A DNA stretch of 9,926 nucleotides from Desulfoprunum sp. (GCA_030696435.1 JAUYSF010000006.1:1-9926), one strand, 5' to 3'. Positions 1 through 5,872 are shown, numbered from the stretch's first letter. Numbers and translations: made by a program. The notes: a model not told the origin generated them from the sequence alone.

Positions 1-479
1 AGGAGAAGTCCGCTATCCACCAGGCAAATAAGCAGAGCAACAGTTACGACAAGAGTTCTTTCCGAACTTCGGTGGAAAATGATGTTGGTAATACTTTACA
101 ACCAATTGTTGCTGGCGTAGGTAAAGTAGTCGGCACTATTATACAAGCTGCTGTTATAATTGCTGTGTTTGCATTAATTGGATATGGCAGTTATTCATCG
201 ACTCGAGTTGCATATCCTGTGCAATCCAGCGATATTATAACCTATCCCACAGCCAACCTTTCAAGTCAAAATACAACCTCAACATACCATGTACCCGTCC
301 AAGAATCATATAAAGGGTTTTCGGGGAAAGAATACAAGTATGATCTCTCTAACCCAGTTGATAAAATCCATTACGACACTGACATCAAAGCTCAAATGGA
401 CGATGACCTGGACACAGACCCAAAAAGAGAGATGGATGAGTATATGGGCCAAAGAGGCGGCGGGGCAATTAGGAAATAA
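1..479 (+). CDS. Hypothetical membrane-anchored protein, 5' end outside window
   Basis: The reading frame is open from position 3 to the TAA at 477-479, so the gene probably starts left of the window. An internal GTG at 72 could also serve as a start, but it has no clear ribosome binding site. About 23 polar residues come first, then a hydrophobic segment (roughly residues 17-42 counted from the GTG, around VVGTIIQAAVIIAVFALIGY) typical of one membrane span. A polar tail rich in Tyr and Asp follows (YKYDLSNPVDKIHYDTD) and ends in GQRGGGAIRK. I do not recognise the family. It is the only plus-strand gene seen in the element and converges on the terS operon. It may be a cargo gene with its own promoter. 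Confidence 0.62.
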   Translation, partial: EKSAIHQANKQSNSYDKSSFRTSVENDVGNTLQPIVAGVGKVVGTIIQAAVIIAVFALIGYGSYSSTRVAYPVQSSDIITYPTANLSSQNTTSTYHVPVQESYKGFSGKEYKYDLSNPVDKIHYDTDIKAQMDDDLDTDPKREMDEYMGQRGGGAIRK

Positions 480-496
480 ATTACGCAAAAGGGTTT

Positions 497-516
497 AGCC
501 TGATAAGTGTCAGGCT
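497..516 (+). other. Hairpin after the plus-strand gene
   Basis: A perfect 7-bp inverted repeat (AGCCTGA / TCAGGCT) with a 6-nt loop starts 17 nt after the stop codon of the first gene. No T-run follows on either strand, so it is not a classical intrinsic terminator. It could protect the mRNA 3' end or be a weak termination or pausing site. Confidence 0.35.
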
Positions 517-543
517 GGTCGTGAGAAAGGGATAGATAAGTGG

Positions 544-586
544 GTCCACCTTGTGAGAGCACCGCACGGAAGCCTACAGGGTGGAC
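544..586. repeat. Long-looped imperfect inverted repeat between convergent genes
   Basis: GTCCACC (544-550) is matched by GGTGGAC (580-586). With G-U pairs the arms extend to about 12 bp around an 18-19 nt loop. It lies in the 235-nt gap between the convergent ends of the first gene and terS. No T-run follows. The function is unknown; terS-proximal structured DNA can be a packaging site in phages, but nothing here proves that. Confidence 0.4.
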
Positions 587-637
587 ATGCTCAGACTAAG
601 GACAAGCTTAAACAACAGCATTTCGGCAAAGGCAAAC

Positions 638-681
638 CAGGCCAAGGGCAGAGCCATATATTTGACCCTGCCCTTGGCCTG
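638..681 (-). terminator. Strong inverted repeat, likely end of the terS operon
   Basis: A perfect 14-bp inverted repeat (CAGGCCAAGGGCAG at 638-651, its complement at 668-681) has a 16-nt loop. It lies 33 nt past the terS stop on the minus strand. The sequence after the stem on that strand is only mildly T-rich (GGTTTGCCTTTGCC), so termination efficiency is uncertain. Its place between convergent genes suits a bidirectional terminator. Confidence 0.5.
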
Positions 682-714
682 TCTACTTCAAAATCTTTGT
701 TACCTACAGGCCCA

Positions 715-1122
715 TTATGTCCTTGGCTCTGGCTTGACGTAGATCGTTTTGATGATGACATTCAAAGGCTGTCCGTCCATGTCGGTGAAGATGTTCTGGT
801 TCTTGACCGGTGCGTTATACCCGTGCATGGAGTTGAGTTCTTTGACGGCGCTGATCCGGGACGTGGCCGCTTCCTTGTCCATGTCGGCAATGGTAGACAG
901 TACCCTGAGAGAATCTTTCCGTTCCCATATCCACTTGTCTGTGAGCTTTTCTTTCAGCTCCTGAACCCTTGTCCTAATCTTGTCCTGAGAAAGAAGTCTG
1001 CTCGCCTTCTCGTTGATGGTCTTAGGAGACATTTTCCCCGCACCGAAAGCCCGACGATATGCTTCTGAGGCGTTACCAGTCTCAAGGTATGCTTTGCAAA
1101 ACGCTTCTTGTTTGGGTGTCAT
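715..1122 (-). CDS. terS: Phage terminase small subunit (Terminase_2 family)
   Basis: The N-terminus reads MTPKQEAFCKAYLETGNASE followed by AYRRAF, the hallmark DNA-binding HTH of Terminase_2/XtmA-type small subunits (residues 1-55, including a SRLLSQDKIRTRVQEL segment). The charged helical middle and short C-terminal tail also fit, and 135 aa is within the family range. TerS recognises the packaging site on DNA and hands it to the large terminase, which makes the cut and drives packaging. No large subunit is encoded here. In PICI satellites an island-encoded TerS pairs with a helper phage's TerL to direct packaging to the island, and I infer the same role. The start has a good ribosome binding site (GGGAGGGGAGGAAG before ATG) and overlaps the upstream gene by four bases (ATGA), so the two are probably translationally coupled. 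It is the last gene of the operon. Confidence 0.88.
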   Translation of the reverse strand: MTPKQEAFCKAYLETGNASEAYRRAFGAGKMSPKTINEKASRLLSQDKIRTRVQELKEKLTDKWIWERKDSLRVLSTIADMDKEAATSRISAVKELNSMHGYNAPVKNQNIFTDMDGQPLNVIIKTIYVKPEPRT

Positions 1123-1421
1123 CTTCCTCCCCTCCCTGCGGCTTGCCGCATAGGCTGTTTCCGCCTGAGTTCATCGTGCATCCGGCCAGCTATCTCTAAG
1201 GCCTGATCGATTGCAGTCTGAGGAGTACGAGTCTGCTGCAATGAGTAAATTGCTTTTACCTTGTCAGTTAGCGGGTTGTACCCGGCATCGATCATTTGCT
1301 GCGCTATCTCCTGCAGGGTGACTTGCGGTACCTCCGGGTCCTTCCGGACCGAATGGCCTTCCAGCAGGCCTTCACCAAGCCTTATCAGAGGGGCCGGTCC
1401 TACTTGAGTTTGATCGTTCAT
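1119..1421 (-). CDS. Hypothetical 100-aa protein upstream of terS
   Basis: I do not recognise this protein. It has 100 residues, with a helical middle (EIAQQMIDAGYNPLTDKVKA, then a Gln/Thr-rich turn and a second helix around AIDQALEIAGRMHDELRRK) and a basic, Gly/Arg-rich end. A plausible binding site (GAGGAAACGAAC before ATG) supports the start. The 3' end overlaps the terS start by four bases, so its function may be linked to packaging, for example as a TerS partner or a DNA-end recognition factor. That is inference from position only. No membrane segment or signal peptide is seen. It follows a 112-nt gap holding two hairpins. Confidence 0.7.
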   Translation of the reverse strand: MNDQTQVGPAPLIRLGEGLLEGHSVRKDPEVPQVTLQEIAQQMIDAGYNPLTDKVKAIYSLQQTRTPQTAIDQALEIAGRMHDELRRKQPMRQAAGRGGR

Positions 1422-1455
1422 GTTCGTTTCCTCTCTTCTTTCCTGTAATTGTTTC

Positions 1456-1513
1456 GAAGGCCCTGCAAAGGGCCTTCTCCTAGTACCTAAGACCTGACGA
1501 ATATTATCAGGTC
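1456..1513. other. Two tandem hairpins in an operon gap
   Basis: Two perfect stem-loops lie between the Cys-rich gene and the 100-aa gene. One is GAAGGCCC (1456-1463) with GGGCCTTC (1470-1477), loop 6 nt. The other is GACCTGA (1491-1497) with TCAGGTC (1507-1513), loop 9 nt. Neither has a T-run on the minus strand, so read-through into terS is likely. They may stabilise or process the mRNA, or partly insulate the last two genes. Confidence 0.45.
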
Positions 1514-1533
1514 CCTTGTTTATGCTCTGCCGA

Positions 1534-1998
1534 TCACTCGCCCCATGGTCTGCCTGCCCTGTTACCTCTATGGCATTTCCGGGCTTTTTCAGACGTGCAA
1601 TTCACCAACCTTGACCTTGGTGTCCAAGTAGGAGTCTGACAGCAGGCTACAGCCTTTCCCGCCATTTCGATAACTTCAAGATAGTCACATCCTGAACACA
1701 ATACGGGCTCGGGCTGCTCATCGTCCTCACCGAGGAACTTCTCACCGCCAGGGAGGCATGACCTCTCGTATCCATCTATGATGCCAATCAATAGGCACTT
1801 GGAAGGGTCATAGGCGTTATCCCGGAAGATCACGGCCTCGTGCTCGCCATGATGCTTCAGCAGGGCGTAGTGGCCATCCTCCGGCTCTAGATTCGTGATG
1901 CTCAACTTGTCACCGATCCTGAACTCCTTGTCGGAATAACATGACCCCTTCAGAATGACATAAAAGCCAAGGGTCAAATCGCTATGTAAGTAATTCAT
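1534..1998 (-). CDS. Cys-rich hypothetical protein between helicase and terS
   Basis: The start at 1998 is chosen because AAAAGGAG lies 7 nt before that ATG; a longer frame from 2052 has no such site. The product is 154 aa. The N-terminal half (residues 8-75) looks like a beta-rich domain: a GSCYSDKEFRIGDKLSI segment faintly resembles the Ser region of LexA/S24 proteins, but no matching Lys is evident, so I do not call it a peptidase. The C-terminal half carries CSGC (101-104), a Cys pair (119-120), and Cys 134 and 142, a pattern that could bind zinc or an Fe-S cluster. It is flanked by the putative origin upstream and terS-linked genes downstream. I do not recognise the family. Its role could be regulatory or in helper interaction. 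Confidence 0.7.
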   Translation of the reverse strand: MNYLHSDLTLGFYVILKGSCYSDKEFRIGDKLSITNLEPEDGHYALLKHHGEHEAVIFRDNAYDPSKCLLIGIIDGYERSCLPGGEKFLGEDDEQPEPVLCSGCDYLEVIEMAGKAVACCQTPTWTPRSRLVNCTSEKARKCHRGNRAGRPWGE

Positions 1999-2036
1999 AA
2001 AATATCTCCTTTTAAAAAATTCATATTTTCTCTTTC

Positions 2037-2147
2037 GGGACATCCGGGACAAGGGACACTCTTTATAAGAGTGTGTCCCGATTGTCCCATGTCAGGCATG
2101 TCGACGGGACAAATTCAATTTGTCCCGGACATGTCCCGATTGTCCCG
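2037..2147. other. Iteron-like GGGAC array, candidate replication origin
   Basis: Nine copies of GGGAC or its complement lie in 110 bp: direct at 2037, 2046, 2053 and 2106; inverted at 2075, 2084, 2122, 2133 and 2142. Spacings within groups are 7-11 bp, and the extended consensus is CGGGACAW. They form nested palindromes: GGGACAAAT (2106-2114) with its complement at 2118-2126 around 3 nt, GGACATGTCC (2127-2136), and a hairpin with a short AT-rich centre around 2053-2079. The array begins in the last codons of the helicase gene and fills the gap after it. SaPI-type islands carry iteron origins beside their rep genes, so this is a natural origin candidate. An operator or terminator-like role is the alternative. 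Confidence 0.55.
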
Positions 2148-3593
2148 CTGAAAAGTCGTATAGCAATCTTCACTTATTTCTCTTATATATCCATTGCTTA
2201 TAAGCTCTCTCAACGAGCGCTGCATTGCTTTCTTTTCAGCTTCCGGTGTGCCTGTTGTTGATAATGATTCTTGGGACAAATGCAGCGACTCAAAAAGGTG
2301 CTTTTTTGAGCAGTTTGTCCCGGTTTTTGATACCACTATGTCGTACACTTTTTGCTGTGCATGTGTCAGCTTTTTGATGGGCCATGACCCATCAATCTCT
2401 TGCAGAACAAGAGATGTTACCGGATTCAACAAATCGCCTATACCGTTCTCGTCAAGATTGATTGAAACGGTCTCGAAATTGATGGGCAGAAACTCAGGAG
2501 CATCTTTTTGCTTGGTGTTTATCAAGGTGATTGTCCCGCCCTTTTTACTGACCTGAATTTCACAATCTAGGGCTGCCGGTAAGACATAAGAGCCTCTGGC
2601 CCGTTCCTTGTTGGAATGCCCGGTATGATGGATGATAAGCCGTGTAACATCGTTGCCGATCCGTCGATCAAGGGCCGCGATGAATTGCGTCATGTCCTTC
2701 GAGCCATTCTCATCTCCCGGACCAAAATTTCTATTCAGGGTGTCAATTAGAACGAGCTCAACCTTGCCGTGTATTTTTTCAACCTCAGCAATCGCACTTT
2801 CAACCTCAGCCGCACTCTCGTCGTCAAGGAATTGCGCCGCCATGCTCGACACGAATACCGGATAATCAGCAAGATCAATACCATGATGCTTCTGCCAAGC
2901 TGCCAGTCGGCGACCGTACCCGTGCAGACCCTCACCAATGACAATAACGACTGGCCCTTGTGTGACTGGTCGACCGTGAAAAGGTGTCCCTGTGGCGACA
3001 CAGAGCGCTATATCGAGAGCTACGAAAGACTTGTAGGTACCTGAATCACCGAATAATTCAGCAAAGGAGTGGCGCTCGATTATGTCGCCGACCAACCACT
3101 CTATGGACTTAACGTTTTTTATAACTTCATGAGCAGGAACGAGCTTGAAACCTTTACCATCTTTCCCAGCCCACGCCGGCAAATCTGGAGCCCGGAAGAC
3201 ATAGTCCACTCCGCCATGAAGCTGACTATGCATGACAGGGTTCCCGGTCCCCACATTGCTGTAAAACTTAGCCTTACAGCTCCCTGCTTCTGGTTCTAGT
3301 GGATCTCGAAAAGTCATACCATTATAGGTTTCGGGTGATGCAAGGATGTCTTTGACCGCCAGCAGGAGCCCGTCATCACTCTGCAGGGTGTCATCAGGAG
3401 ACAAGTGGCCCGTACATCGAGCTTTGACCACCTGCTCAGCCTGTCTCGGGTCAGTGCCGCCTGAGACGAGCTTGGCAACCTCACCTGTGATGTACTGAGC
3501 CCGTACCCGCTTGCTCTCCGGTTCGCCTGATCCGATTATGAGCTTTTTTGCAGTGGCGAACTGGCATTCTTCGTCAGGTGTCAGGATTTCCAT
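2115..3593 (-). CDS. RepA-like AAA helicase with primase-linked N-terminus
   Basis: This 492-aa protein carries a RecA/RepA-type ATPase core: Walker A GDSGTYKS (182-189), Walker B VELVLIDTL (278-286), and a downstream IHHTGHSNKERARGS motif (321-335) typical of RepA-like AAA_25 helicases. Residues 1-135 look like the C-terminal part of the primase module found in fused homologues, including HSQLHGGVDYVF (122-133). The C-terminus (about 407-480) resembles a winged helix. The likely role is unwinding DNA during island replication, as the Rep of a pri-rep pair. The start is 9 nt after GGAGG and overlaps the primase gene by 13 nt, in the -1 frame relative to it, so the two are coupled or derive from one split gene. 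The last codons form part of the GGGAC array. Confidence 0.85.
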   Translation of the reverse strand: MEILTPDEECQFATAKKLIIGSGEPESKRVRAQYITGEVAKLVSGGTDPRQAEQVVKARCTGHLSPDDTLQSDDGLLLAVKDILASPETYNGMTFRDPLEPEAGSCKAKFYSNVGTGNPVMHSQLHGGVDYVFRAPDLPAWAGKDGKGFKLVPAHEVIKNVKSIEWLVGDIIERHSFAELFGDSGTYKSFVALDIALCVATGTPFHGRPVTQGPVVIVIGEGLHGYGRRLAAWQKHHGIDLADYPVFVSSMAAQFLDDESAAEVESAIAEVEKIHGKVELVLIDTLNRNFGPGDENGSKDMTQFIAALDRRIGNDVTRLIIHHTGHSNKERARGSYVLPAALDCEIQVSKKGGTITLINTKQKDAPEFLPINFETVSINLDENGIGDLLNPVTSLVLQEIDGSWPIKKLTHAQQKVYDIVVSKTGTNCSKKHLFESLHLSQESLSTTGTPEAEKKAMQRSLRELISNGYIREISEDCYTTFQRDNRDMSGTN

Positions 3594-4333
3594 AATAGCA
3601 TCCCTCCATCGGTATAAACCGGCACGGGTAGACGCTGAGAACAGCCACCTTCACATACTGCACCTGATACAAAGTCGAGTCGTTCAGGGCTGAACACCAA
3701 GGAATCAAAGATCGTCCTCAGCAGGACCGAACCCGGCTTTGTAACAAACGGGTAGCCATGACCGCCGAGACACAACCTCTTGAACAGCGTATCCGCGAAA
3801 AGAGGCAGTTCCTGAGCATTTGCCATGGTGAAGTATAGGTGAAAACCTGCACCTGTACCTGTAAGCTCGCTCCCTGTAGCGTCAGAGATACAAGACGAAG
3901 TCGAAGGCGTGTAGACCGTTGCCACGTCCTTAAAGGCCGGACAGATGCTTTCTATGATCGCCCTGAACTCTTCAGGAGAAAGCGGGCTCTGCCCTGGCTT
4001 CGGGTCGTGGTCGAACATGCCGAGCCCAGGGCCTTCAGGATATCGAAAGAACTTCTTTGTTCTCGTGATGGTACCGGGCTGTCCGGTGAAGTTCTTTTCC
4101 GATACGACCACCGCAGAGGGTAGGCCACAAATGCCGTGAGCAATAGCTTGGTTCGGCTGCAGGGTGCGGAGGTATGGACCCAGCTCGCTGAACGGCATTG
4201 TGACCGTCTGGACAGTCCCGGCTGACATCTGACACTGTCCCGCATCTTTTTCAATGCCGATGCCTGACTCGTGGGGCCTGATGATCTTGGTCAGGATGCT
4301 GTGTGACTTCGTGAAGACTGAAAAGGTCACCAT
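3581..4333 (-). CDS. AEP-type (PrimPol-like) DNA primase
   Basis: A 250-aa protein with the archaeo-eukaryotic primase signature: metal-binding FDHD (Asp108 and Asp110), GFHLYF with His165 as the S/G-x-H nucleotide motif, and a third acidic residue at Asp210 in RTIFDSLVFSPERLDF. Similar domains occur at the N-terminus of large primase-helicase proteins of plasmids and integrative elements. It should make primers for island replication together with the helicase encoded next. Several starts are possible: 4423 (280 aa), 4342 and 4333. I prefer 4333, because AGGA precedes it at a suitable distance and this ATG overlaps the stop of the upstream gene (ATGGTGA), as expected for coupled translation. 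Its stop lies inside the helicase gene. Unlike many relatives it is not fused to the helicase. Confidence 0.8.
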   Translation of the reverse strand: MVTFSVFTKSHSILTKIIRPHESGIGIEKDAGQCQMSAGTVQTVTMPFSELGPYLRTLQPNQAIAHGICGLPSAVVVSEKNFTGQPGTITRTKKFFRYPEGPGLGMFDHDPKPGQSPLSPEEFRAIIESICPAFKDVATVYTPSTSSCISDATGSELTGTGAGFHLYFTMANAQELPLFADTLFKRLCLGGHGYPFVTKPGSVLLRTIFDSLVFSPERLDFVSGAVCEGGCSQRLPVPVYTDGGMLLWKS

Positions 4334-4536
4334 GGGTGCCATCCTGCAATAAAAGCAAGGGACATAACAGCATACAAGAGCGTTATGCAGGCAAACCACC
4401 CGATAAAGAAAACTGTGCCCCATAATTGAAGACGTTGACCTTGGGGCTGTTTTAGGATGGTATTGCAGGCAGTTGTTTTAGCGGTCTTTCCCAGGGTGCC
4501 AGTCTGTGCGGGGAAGACCTGTTCTTTGATTTTCAT
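4327..4536 (-). CDS. Small single-pass membrane protein in the replication operon
   Basis: A 69-aa protein whose start codon shares one base with the alpA stop (TGATG) and whose stop overlaps the primase start (ATGGTGA). This tight packing supports it being real. Residues 1-36 are polar and basic. Residues about 38-65 are strongly hydrophobic (LWGTVFFIGWFACITLLYAV and onward), predicting one transmembrane helix, ending GWHPW. I do not recognise it. Being placed between a regulator and a primase is unusual for a membrane protein. It might act on the helper phage or the host membrane (exclusion or lysis-like), or it may mainly couple translation of the flanking genes. Both are inference. Confidence 0.62.
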   Translation of the reverse strand: MKIKEQVFPAQTGTLGKTAKTTACNTILKQPQGQRLQLWGTVFFIGWFACITLLYAVMSLAFIAGWHPW

Positions 4537-4739
4537 CAGGCAACCACCTCCTCAATGAGCCGCTCGGGGGTGGTGTCCGGCCAAAGCAACCGACCATTTG
4601 CCAACTTCAGCGGCTTCATACTCAAGAAGTGGCCTTTGACACACAGGTTCCTTCTGACAGTGTCAGATTTAACGCCGAAACGTGCGGCAAACTGGTTTGT
4701 GGGGATGTACTGCTTTTGGTGAGAATGGTTTTCGTTCAT
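4536..4739 (-). CDS. AlpA-like HTH regulator / excisionase
   Basis: A 67-aa protein with a compact helix-turn-helix (about residues 11-38: YIPTNQFAARFGVKSDTVRR) followed by a short wing and the conserved-looking segment LKLANGRLLWPD. This is the pattern of AlpA/MerR-like HTH_17 proteins, which serve as excisionases or transcription activators in P4-like elements and Gram-negative PICIs. GAGGT lies 6 nt before the ATG at 4739, but it sits inside a potential hairpin, so translation may be controlled. It is the first gene of the operon running to terS. Likely roles are activating the operon or helping the integrase excise the island; the sequence does not separate the two. Confidence 0.75.
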   Translation of the reverse strand: MNENHSHQKQYIPTNQFAARFGVKSDTVRRNLCVKGHFLSMKPLKLANGRLLWPDTTPERLIEEVVA

Positions 4740-4740
4740 G

Positions 4741-4816
4741 TTCTACCTCATTAAGTCTTGGCCGCCTGAACCGCTGGAAGTCAGCGCTTATCAATTGGCC
4801 TTTAGACGAGGTAGAA
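4741..4816 (-). promoter_or_regulatory. Leader hairpin that can mask the alpA ribosome binding site
   Basis: On the minus strand, TTCTACCTC (4816-4808) is perfectly complementary to GAGGTAGAA (4749-4741), which contains the alpA Shine-Dalgarno two bases before the start codon. The pairing continues inward as GTCT/AGAC (4807-4804 with 4758-4755) and GGCC/GGCC (4800-4797 with 4763-4760), separated by small internal loops. An inner hairpin CGCTG/CAGCG (4786-4782 with 4776-4772) caps it. If transcription starts upstream of 4816, the RNA could hide the binding site of the first operon gene. The fold was done by eye. Confidence 0.5.
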
Positions 4817-4827
4817 CAGGGAGGACA

Positions 4828-4856
4828 TTCGGAAATAGGGGTTTCGGAATTCCGAA
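4828..4856. promoter_or_regulatory. TTCGGAA cluster, probable operator upstream of the alpA operon
   Basis: A perfect 14-bp palindrome TTCGGAATTCCGAA lies at 4843-4856, and a further TTCGGAA lies at 4828-4834, 15 bp from the first half-site. Three heptamers in 29 bp, in the gap between the 292-aa gene and alpA, are typical of a repressor or activator site. The binding protein is unknown; AlpA, the XRE protein or the 292-aa protein are candidates. I see no convincing -35/-10 pair next to it. Confidence 0.5.
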
Positions 4857-4879
4857 TCTGGGGTATTTGAATGTGAATC

Positions 4880-5758
4880 TTAGAGGGGGAGGTGATTTTC
4901 TTTTCTTAAGCGAGTTAGTATTTTTGAAATATCATTGTTTGCGTAAGTCTTTCCTTTATCAGTTATTTCTTTATTATTTGTATCCGTTATCGTTTGGTCT
5001 TCAGTTGTGATCCTCCATTTTCCATGAGTCTTTTTCACTTCTTTTATGCGTTCTCCGATGTAGTTTTCAAAACTATCAGGGGCGGAATTCTTCCTTGCCT
5101 GCATTTTTTTTATAAATCCATCAATATTTCCTGCTTTCAAAATATCTGTATCTCTCTCCTTTACGGATTTATGAAAGAGATACTCAACCGCCTCTGTAAG
5201 ATAAGACTTTGGCTTACCGCTTGGTTTTGCAATTCGAGGATGCTGGCCTTTACCGAGTACTTCGGTTGTCATTTTCGGCTCTTGCTCTGCCTGACTTTCT
5301 TTAACCGGGTATGTGGTATGGTTAAATAGTTCGGGATGTTCAGCCGCTACTCTGTCGACCTCCCCACTGAGAACAAAGAGGTCAGCATTTGAATAAGAAT
5401 CGTCCCCGAGCAGAAGTATTATATCGCCTTCATCGTTGACGATTCCCTTTGTCGTGAATCTTTCGCTCTGATCCTTCCGTAGAGCTGCGGCAAGTATTTC
5501 GTCATAGCGGAGGTGTGCATATCCAACATAGAATGGCTGCTTCTGCCATGACAAGGAGTCTAGTTTTTTAGCTGTTACCGCCTCATCATAAGGGCTTGAA
5601 TCAAATTTATTGCCAATACTGCCAATGACCTTACCTTTGAATAGACGCGTCACAGTCATACCAATTATACCCGCCATATTCAGTATCTCCGATACGGTAT
5701 GGCCCCATCTTTCCGCCAACTCACCAAGCCTGTAAAACTCTCTCGGTAACTCTCCCAT
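4880..5758 (-). CDS. Hypothetical 292-aa protein with HTH-like N-terminus
   Basis: The start at 5758 is preferred: AAGGGG lies 6 nt before this ATG. A GTG at 5818 would add 20 residues but lies inside a terminator-like hairpin and has no binding site. The N-terminus (EFYRLGELAERWGHTVSEIL) looks like a short HTH-like element seen at the start of many uncharacterised proteobacterial mobile-element proteins. A middle region of unclear fold follows. The C-terminus, from about residue 195, is rich in Lys and Glu and helical, ending SKILTRLRKENHLPL. No catalytic motif or membrane segment is seen. The gene is noticeably more AT-rich than its neighbours, which suggests a separate origin. It may be a regulator of the island, but that is inference. 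Confidence 0.72.
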   Translation of the reverse strand: MGELPREFYRLGELAERWGHTVSEILNMAGIIGMTVTRLFKGKVIGSIGNKFDSSPYDEAVTAKKLDSLSWQKQPFYVGYAHLRYDEILAAALRKDQSERFTTKGIVNDEGDIILLLGDDSYSNADLFVLSGEVDRVAAEHPELFNHTTYPVKESQAEQEPKMTTEVLGKGQHPRIAKPSGKPKSYLTEAVEYLFHKSVKERDTDILKAGNIDGFIKKMQARKNSAPDSFENYIGERIKEVKKTHGKWRITTEDQTITDTNNKEITDKGKTYANNDISKILTRLRKENHLPL

Positions 5759-5787
5759 TCCTCGCCCCTTGCAAAGATCCCTGTAAT

Positions 5788-5847
5788 AAAAAACACCGGG
5801 CAGTCCGTCAGGGTTCACGGCTTTTCGGGGATCAACCTATCCCGGTG
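5788..5847 (-). terminator. Intrinsic terminator with a competing hairpin (attenuator-like)
   Basis: On the minus strand CACCGGG (5847-5841) pairs with CCCGGTG (5800-5794), followed at once by TTTTTT (5793-5788), an intrinsic terminator. Inside lie CCGT/ACGG (5820-5817 with 5808-5805) and an alternative hairpin GGGAT/ATCCC (5843-5839 with 5832-5828) that uses the GGG of the terminator stem, so the two cannot form fully at once. The loops contain GGTT and AACC, which could kiss. It sits between the 82-aa gene and the 292-aa gene, so it could control read-through. Confidence 0.62.
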
Positions 5848-5872
5848 CAAATCGTTTACTAAATCTTTTGCT

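Noticed and set aside
289..498. Plus-strand 69-aa frame inside the first gene
   Set aside because: It is a shadow frame of the membrane protein gene, without a binding site.
553..1068. Plus-strand 171-aa open frame opposite terS
   Set aside because: It is antisense to a clear terminase small subunit with a good ribosome binding site. Its own sequence is low in recognisable structure and has no binding site.
5756..5818. GTG start at 5818 for the 292-aa gene
   Set aside because: It lies within the terminator hairpin, has no ribosome binding site and precedes residues that look unlike the rest of the protein.
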